A stretch of 64,000 nt of DNA from CAVVTR01 sp963751245 (GTDB lineage Bacteria; Acidobacteriota; Thermoanaerobaculia; Thermoanaerobaculales; Thermoanaerobaculaceae), in the NCBI GenBank assembly GCA_963751245.1, contig CAVVTR010000006.1, positions 302,636-366,635 of the forward strand, in the 5' to 3' direction. Of this stretch, positions 60,341 to 64,000 are shown in pieces (the stretch's first letter is position 1; each line of letters starts with the position of its first letter). The translations under genes were made by a program, and so were the position numbers. The notes beneath the pieces were generated by a model, which did not search any database, was not told where the DNA came from, and saw only the letters and a program-made list of their open reading frames with translations.

Positions 60341-60371
60341 GCACGCATTCTATCCCAGGCGCCGCGGAGCC

Positions 60372-63134
60372 TCACGTGATCGGCGGGCCGATCACCCAGG
60401 GGCGGGCCAGCGGCACGGTGGTGGGGTCGCGGCTCACCGAATCGATCACCGAGGCGTAGGCCCACACCCTCCCCCCGGGGGTCAGCACCTCGACGTCCGC
60501 GTACGCCACCTGAGCGTTGCCGCCGCCTGTTGCCCCGAAGACGTCGTTGATCTGGACCCACGCTCCAGCCGTCAGCGTCTTCGTCACCGGCGAGCCGAGC
60601 TGCGACCCGTCCGGCCCGTGCAGCGTCACTCTCACATCGCACGGCGCCCCGCGGAGGTTCTGGAAACCCACGTTGGTGTAGAACGACCCGTCCTTGCGGA
60701 GCTGGGTGAGCACCCCGTCCACCAGGCTGCCCGTCCCGTCCGGCCCGGCCTGGAGCGCCGGCAGGAACTGCCCGTACGTCCCGCCGGCCCCCATGTCCGC
60801 GTAGCTCCGCCCCGCCACCGCCAGCGGCTCGTTCGCCGTGATCTCCACCGAGCCCGACGTGGAGTCCCCGTTGGCGTATCCGAACAGCCCCACGAGGAGG
60901 TCGTCCCAGCCCTCTACCCCGAGGGCGGGGATCGTGACGGTGCGCGTCACGCTCGTCGCCCCCGTCCGGTACACGAGAGTCGCCGTGGCCGTGCCCGTTC
61001 CGGTGTTGACGACGCCGAGCCTGGTTCGCCACGGCGTGCCGCCCGCTCCCGACAGGTGCGCCGCCGCCGGCAGGTAGAGCACGCTCCCCCCCGGCGTCGC
61101 CATCTGCATCGGCACCGTCGTCGGATCCTTCGTCGTGCGGTCGATCACCGAGCCGTAGAACCACGCCCTCCCGCCAGCGGTCGTCACGTGCACCACGGCG
61201 TAGGCGACCGACACGCCGCTCACACCGGCCTTGGCGAAGACGTCGAAGATCTGCGCCCACTCCCGCGGCCCGGCCGTCACCGTCTGGGTAGTGCCGACCT
61301 GCGTCCCCGAGGCGCCGAACAGCCGCACCTCGCCCGTACAGCTCACGTCGCTCCCGTTGACCATGCCGACGTTCGTGTAGGAGCCCGCGTCGCTGCGCAC
61401 GAGCGGGATGATCGCCGTGTCCCCCGCCCCCAGCATGTCGGCGTCCCCCACCGCCGGGAGGAACTGGCCGTACGTCCCGTCGCCGTTCCCGGGATCGGCG
61501 AAGGTGCGCGACGAGAAGCCATGCCCGGGGAGTTGGCGGATGCCCAGCGCCCCGGAATGCTGCTCCGAGACGGAAATCCCAGCGCGTTCACCACGACGTC
61601 GTCGTACGAGGCGGTCCGCTTGCCCTGCACCGAGGTACCGAAATACCGTTTCCTTGCCCGCCTCAGTGAAGTGGAGGTCGAAGCCGGTTTGCCCGCCCGA
61701 CGCGGCGAGATTCGCGGCCGTCAGCGCCGAACGGAACGGCGTGCCGCCGGCGCCGAAGAGGTGCGCGACGACCGGAATGGCCGAGACCACCTGCCGGTGC
61801 TCGAAGGCGCCTTCGTCGACGTGGGCGCCGGCCACGCGCGGCGTGCCGGCGAGGTCGGTGGTGCCGAGCCCGCCCGGCGGCGAGTCGTCGCCCGCGTCGA
61901 TCGCCGGCGACCCCTGCCTCAGCCGGTAGTCCCAGTGCGCCGGGTCCACGAACATCGGATCGTCGAAGATCAGGGTGTTGGTCACCACCGCACCGCCGCC
62001 CTGGTCGGTCTCCGTTCCGTTGCCGTGCGCGATCGCGTTCGTGACGGTGCACGTTCCGCCCTGGGCCCAGGCCGTGACGCCGAAGGTCGGGTTGTCGGCC
62101 ACGGTGAGGTTGGCGACGTACACGGTGCCCGTATCGTACTGCGCGGCTGCCAGCCCTCCGGTCTCGCTGCCCGAGCCCGCCGCCGCCAGCGCATCCGTGA
62201 ACAGGAGCGTCGCCGAGTTGAACGCCGAGATCTCGCACTGGTTGTTGGGCTTGTCGTTGGGCGCACCGTTGCCGAGGAAGGCGTTCCGCCGGGCGGTGAT
62301 CGCCGCCTGATCGGATGCCCCCATCGACGCTCCGGAGCCGAGCATGCCGTAGGCATCGACCGTGCCCATGTTGCGAGCGACGATGTTGTCGTCGACGAAG
62401 ACGGTCGACCCGCCCCCGGCGAGCACGTCGAGACCGGCACCGGTGACCTGGTTCTGCAGCGCCACGGCGGTGTTGTCGGAGATCACGTTGCCGGAGGCCA
62501 GGGCGTAGCCGGAGTCGAAGGCATAGACCGTCAGCCCCGCGCCCGCCGCGGAGCCCGTGTCTGCGGTGAGCGAGTTGCCTGTCACGGTGCAGCCGGTGAT
62601 CTCCACGTGCGACGTGCTCCCCGCGTAGGCGTAGATCCCGGCGCCCTCGATGTCCACGGCCCCGGTGCCGGAGACGGCGTTGCCGGTCGCCCGGCAGTGG
62701 CGCACCTGGGCTGCGGCGTCGCCCTCGAGGTCCAGGTACAGCCCGCCGCCCGACCCCGTCCCCGAGTGCGTGAAGGTCAGGCCCGTGATGACGATGCTGC
62801 CGCCCTGCGGCCGCATGTCGAGGCAGTAGCCTCCCGTCGTGCCGTCGATGACGGTGGCGCCGGCGTCGTCGGTGGGAATGGTGAACTCTGCGTTCCAGCC
62901 GCCGGAAAGGACGACCGACCCGCTCGTGGGCTGGTCGCCCGTGTACACGTTCTCCGCGTAGGTCCCCGTTTCTACGCGCACCTCGTTGCTGCCCCCGGCG
63001 GCGATCGCCGCCTCGAGCCCCGCCTGGATCGTGCTGTACGCACCGTCCGGTCCCACCGTGAAGAGGGCCGCTCCGGCCGGCGTGGCGAACGCAGCCACGG
63101 CGGCGAGCGCCATGAATCGCGTCAACCTCCACAT
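60372..63134 (-). CDS. secreted right-handed beta-helix protein with duplicated C-terminal modules
   Basis: The ATG at 63134, preceded by a G run, gives ~920 residues. A signal peptide (MALAAVAAFATPAGA) is followed by a parallel beta-helix (~residues 30-450) of the choice-of-anchor type with repeats such as GGLYLDLEGDAAAQVRHCRA and ASGNVISDNTAVALQNQ. Two related ~190-residue modules follow (~61100-61785 and 60385-61085). Each has AHL.GAGGTP.R, then GTYGQFLPA, YTNVG, W.QI.DVF and a C-terminal DPTTVP. A 25-codon stretch at ~61582-61650 reads better in another frame (GKRTASYDDVVVNALG), implying two compensating indels. No catalytic motif is seen. Probably an exported surface or extracellular protein; binding polysaccharide is only a guess. 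Confidence 0.75.
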   Translation of the reverse strand: MWRLTRFMALAAVAAFATPAGAALFTVGPDGAYSTIQAGLEAAIAAGGSNEVRVETGTYAENVYTGDQPTSGSVVLSGGWNAEFTIPTDDAGATVIDGTTGGYCLDMRPQGGSIVITGLTFTHSGTGSGGGLYLDLEGDAAAQVRHCRATGNAVSGTGAVDIEGAGIYAYAGSTSHVEITGCTVTGNSLTADTGSAAGAGLTVYAFDSGYALASGNVISDNTAVALQNQVTGAGLDVLAGGGSTVFVDDNIVARNMGTVDAYGMLGSGASMGASDQAAITARRNAFLGNGAPNDKPNNQCEISAFNSATLLFTDALAAAGSGSETGGLAAAQYDTGTVYVANLTVADNPTFGVTAWAQGGTCTVTNAIAHGNGTETDQGGGAVVTNTLIFDDPMFVDPAHWDYRLRQGSPAIDAGDDSPPGGLGTTDLAGTPRVAGAHVDEGAFEHRQVVSAIPVVAHLFGAGGTPFRSALTAANLAASGGQTGFDLHFTEAGKETVFRYLGAGQADRLVRRRRGERAGISVSEQHSGALGIRQLPGHGFSSRTFADPGNGDGTYGQFLPAVGDADMLGAGDTAIIPLVRSDAGSYTNVGMVNGSDVSCTGEVRLFGASGTQVGTTQTVTAGPREWAQIFDVFAKAGVSGVSVAYAVVHVTTAGGRAWFYGSVIDRTTKDPTTVPMQMATPGGSVLYLPAAAHLSGAGGTPWRTRLGVVNTGTGTATATLVYRTGATSVTRTVTIPALGVEGWDDLLVGLFGYANGDSTSGSVEITANEPLAVAGRSYADMGAGGTYGQFLPALQAGPDGTGSLVDGVLTQLRKDGSFYTNVGFQNLRGAPCDVRVTLHGPDGSQLGSPVTKTLTAGAWVQINDVFGATGGGNAQVAYADVEVLTPGGRVWAYASVIDSVSRDPTTVPLARPWVIGPPIT

Positions 63135-63226
63135 GTTCCCCCCCATCTGTCCGTGAAGCGATCTGTGAGTGAAAGCACCCCGCGAACCGTCCTGATTCCA
63201 TCCCATTTCAAACGCTTACTGCCCAT

Positions 63227-63247
63227 ATTTCGTCGCAATTTCGTCGC
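63227..63247 (-). promoter_or_regulatory. tandem 10-base direct repeat upstream of the beta-helix gene
   Basis: GCGACGAAAT on the minus strand occurs twice, at 63238-63247 and 63227-63236, with an 11-base period that places both on the same face of the helix. It lies about 95-115 bases before the beta-helix start codon and could be an operator; no regulator is identified. Confidence 0.4.
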
Positions 63248-63320
63248 GCCGCGACCGAGGCCCCCGGCCCCGGCGCGGTCCGCACCGAGGCAGCGGAGCG
63301 CGCCCTCCGCCACCGCAGCT

Positions 63321-63793
63321 TCATCACAGGATTCAACCCGCCGGGTACGCGGGAGAGCCGGCGGTCGTCGCCTCGGCCTGCGGTCCCAGGGCTAATGCAC
63401 TGGGCTACGTTTGGTTATGCAAGGCCGGCCGAGCTGCGCGGCCACTGGTTAGCGGGTGGCAGCGCCGCCGCGCCGAATTACCCGATGTAGCCAAGCCCTT
63501 TAGGGCTTGGGGGTGGGCGGGCCGCGAGAAGCGGCCTGGCGATCCGTCGGACCGGCAGCGGGCGGGAGGTTGGAGGCGGTCTTCCGCCAACGCAGGACCA
63601 GCACGGGATTCAGTCCGCCAGGTGCGCGGCTGGCCGGGCGGTCGTCGTCACGACCTGCAAACCCAGGTCTGGCCTCGCGGAGGACAGGGCGGGTGGCGAG
63701 AAGCGGCCTGGAGGCTCGTCCAACCGGCAGCGGGTGGAGGGGCGGAGGCTGTCTTGCTCCAGCGCAGATGCAGCACGGGATTCAGCCCGCCGG
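63321..63793 (+). repeat. three degenerate direct repeats of an approximately 20-27 base core within longer units
   Basis: The core CAGCACGGGATTCAGCCCGCC occurs imperfectly at 63321-63346 (variant ATCACAGGATTCAACCCGCC), 63597-63623 and 63770-63793. The second and third copies extend leftwards over about 95 bases (63524-63620 and 63698-63791), sharing GAGAAGCGGCCTGG and CCGGCAGCGGG. The first copy is followed, as the third is, by GGGCTACGTTTGGTT / GGGCTACATTCGGTT (near 63403 and 63800). Interspersed, non-coding and divergent. Confidence 0.55.
63491..63510. other. perfect short inverted repeat in the repeat region
   Basis: CCAAGCCC (63491-63498) pairs with GGGCTTGG (63503-63510) around a TTTA loop. 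It sits in non-coding DNA between repeat units; no T tract follows, so a terminator role is not clear. Confidence 0.45.
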
Positions 63794-64000
63794 ACCTGGG
63801 CTACATTCGGTTGTGCAGGATCGTCGCGGCCACGCGGTCAGTGGTCCGGGGGGCTCGGAGGCCGCCGGGCCGTTCAGTAGTCGTCCCGAGAAGGCCACCG
63901 CAGAACCGGGAGGCGCAGGTGGGGCGGAGGGGGGCCGGAGGCGAGCTGAGCGAGGAGGAATTCACTTCCTCCGAGCGTGGGGGTTCGGGGGGCCGCCTCG

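Larger units (their letters stand above)
63135..64000 (+). other. non-coding region with degenerate direct repeats at the window end
   Basis: About 866 bases without a supportable gene. The first ~120 bases upstream of the beta-helix gene hold its likely control region. From ~63290 on the sequence is a patchwork of imperfect repeats, a perfect 8-base-stem hairpin at 63491-63510 and a second hairpin at 63954-63972 (GGAGGAA with TTCCTCC). Small frames crossing it show no protein-like pattern. A gene may begin just outside the window. Confidence 0.55.

Noticed and set aside
60333..63395. A 1020-residue plus-strand frame opposite the beta-helix gene
   Set aside because: No protein-like pattern, Arg/His/Pro-rich, and the minus strand encodes a signal peptide and repeated modules.
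63290..64000. CRISPR array in the repeat region
   Set aside because: The repeats are few, imperfect and of uneven spacing, and no cas gene is in the window.

Overview
The window is a GC-rich bacterial chromosome segment (roughly 70% G+C) with dense coding, many 4-base ATGA/GTGA gene overlaps and frequent GTG starts. It contains no rRNA or tRNA that I can see, no insertion sequence, no phage genes and no CRISPR array. The gene set suggests a heterotrophic, aerobic or microaerophilic Gram-negative: RND efflux with a lipoprotein adaptor, periplasmic N-acetylmuramoyl amidase, type IV pilus ATPase, secreted tricorn and S9 peptidases, glutaryl-CoA dehydrogenase and a membrane-anchored cytochrome c. 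The combination of a tricorn protease, S9 peptidases and a secreted beta-helix protein with duplicated C-terminal modules is compatible with Acidobacteriota (Thermoanaerobaculia-like). That placement is an inference; no marker here fixes the phylum.

Layout. 0-4.7 kb (minus): conserved phoH-pgpH-ybeY-corC operon. 4.8-8.1 kb (minus): a hybrid sensor kinase/receiver protein coupled by a 4-base overlap to a cobalamin adenosyltransferase. 8.2-13.7 kb (minus): a small coiled-coil protein, a terpene-cyclase-like repeat protein and an SDR, then a divergent alanine dehydrogenase-family protein, a CoA transferase, a half-ferritin and a receiver-like protein. 13.8-23 kb: glutaryl-CoA dehydrogenase, SlyD, tricorn protease, cytochrome c, MFS and ClC transporters. 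23-27.7 kb (minus): GH15 glucoamylase/trehalase-like gene, glucose dehydrogenase and aldehyde dehydrogenase. The two outer genes are broken by many indels while the middle one is intact. 28.1-29.9 kb (plus): two tandem paralogous membrane proteins, each built of three repeated helical hairpins. 30-36.5 kb: transketolase, S9 peptidase, cardiolipin synthase and infC with an ATA start. 36.5-47.6 kb: YihY-type membrane protein, RND pump, response regulator, pyrR-pyrB-pyrC, EamA transporter and amidase. 47.7-52.6 kb: CCA-type nucleotidyltransferase, a PilT-like ATPase with a coiled-coil tail, tsaE and nnr. 52.7-60.3 kb: NhaD-like antiporter, unknown protein, DUF309 protein, pentapeptide-repeat protein, recG, cNMP-FHA protein and LD-carboxypeptidase. 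60.4-63.1 kb: secreted beta-helix protein. 63.1-64 kb: non-coding DNA with degenerate direct repeats.

Sequence quality matters for reading this window. Single-base indels break at least four otherwise normal genes (cardiolipin synthase, CCA enzyme, PilT, cNMP-FHA), the GH15 and aldehyde dehydrogenase genes carry many, and the beta-helix gene appears to carry a compensating pair. In every case the homologous protein continues in another frame and most sites lie in or beside short homopolymers. They look more like consensus errors than decay. Starts were chosen from protein family boundaries, Shine-Dalgarno spacing and overlaps with the preceding gene.

The most unusual candidates are the tandem three-hairpin membrane proteins at 28-30 kb, the PilT-like ATPase with a coiled-coil extension and possibly leaderless promoter, the AlaDh/PNT-family protein that has lost two catalytic residues, and the repeat-rich non-coding end of the window.
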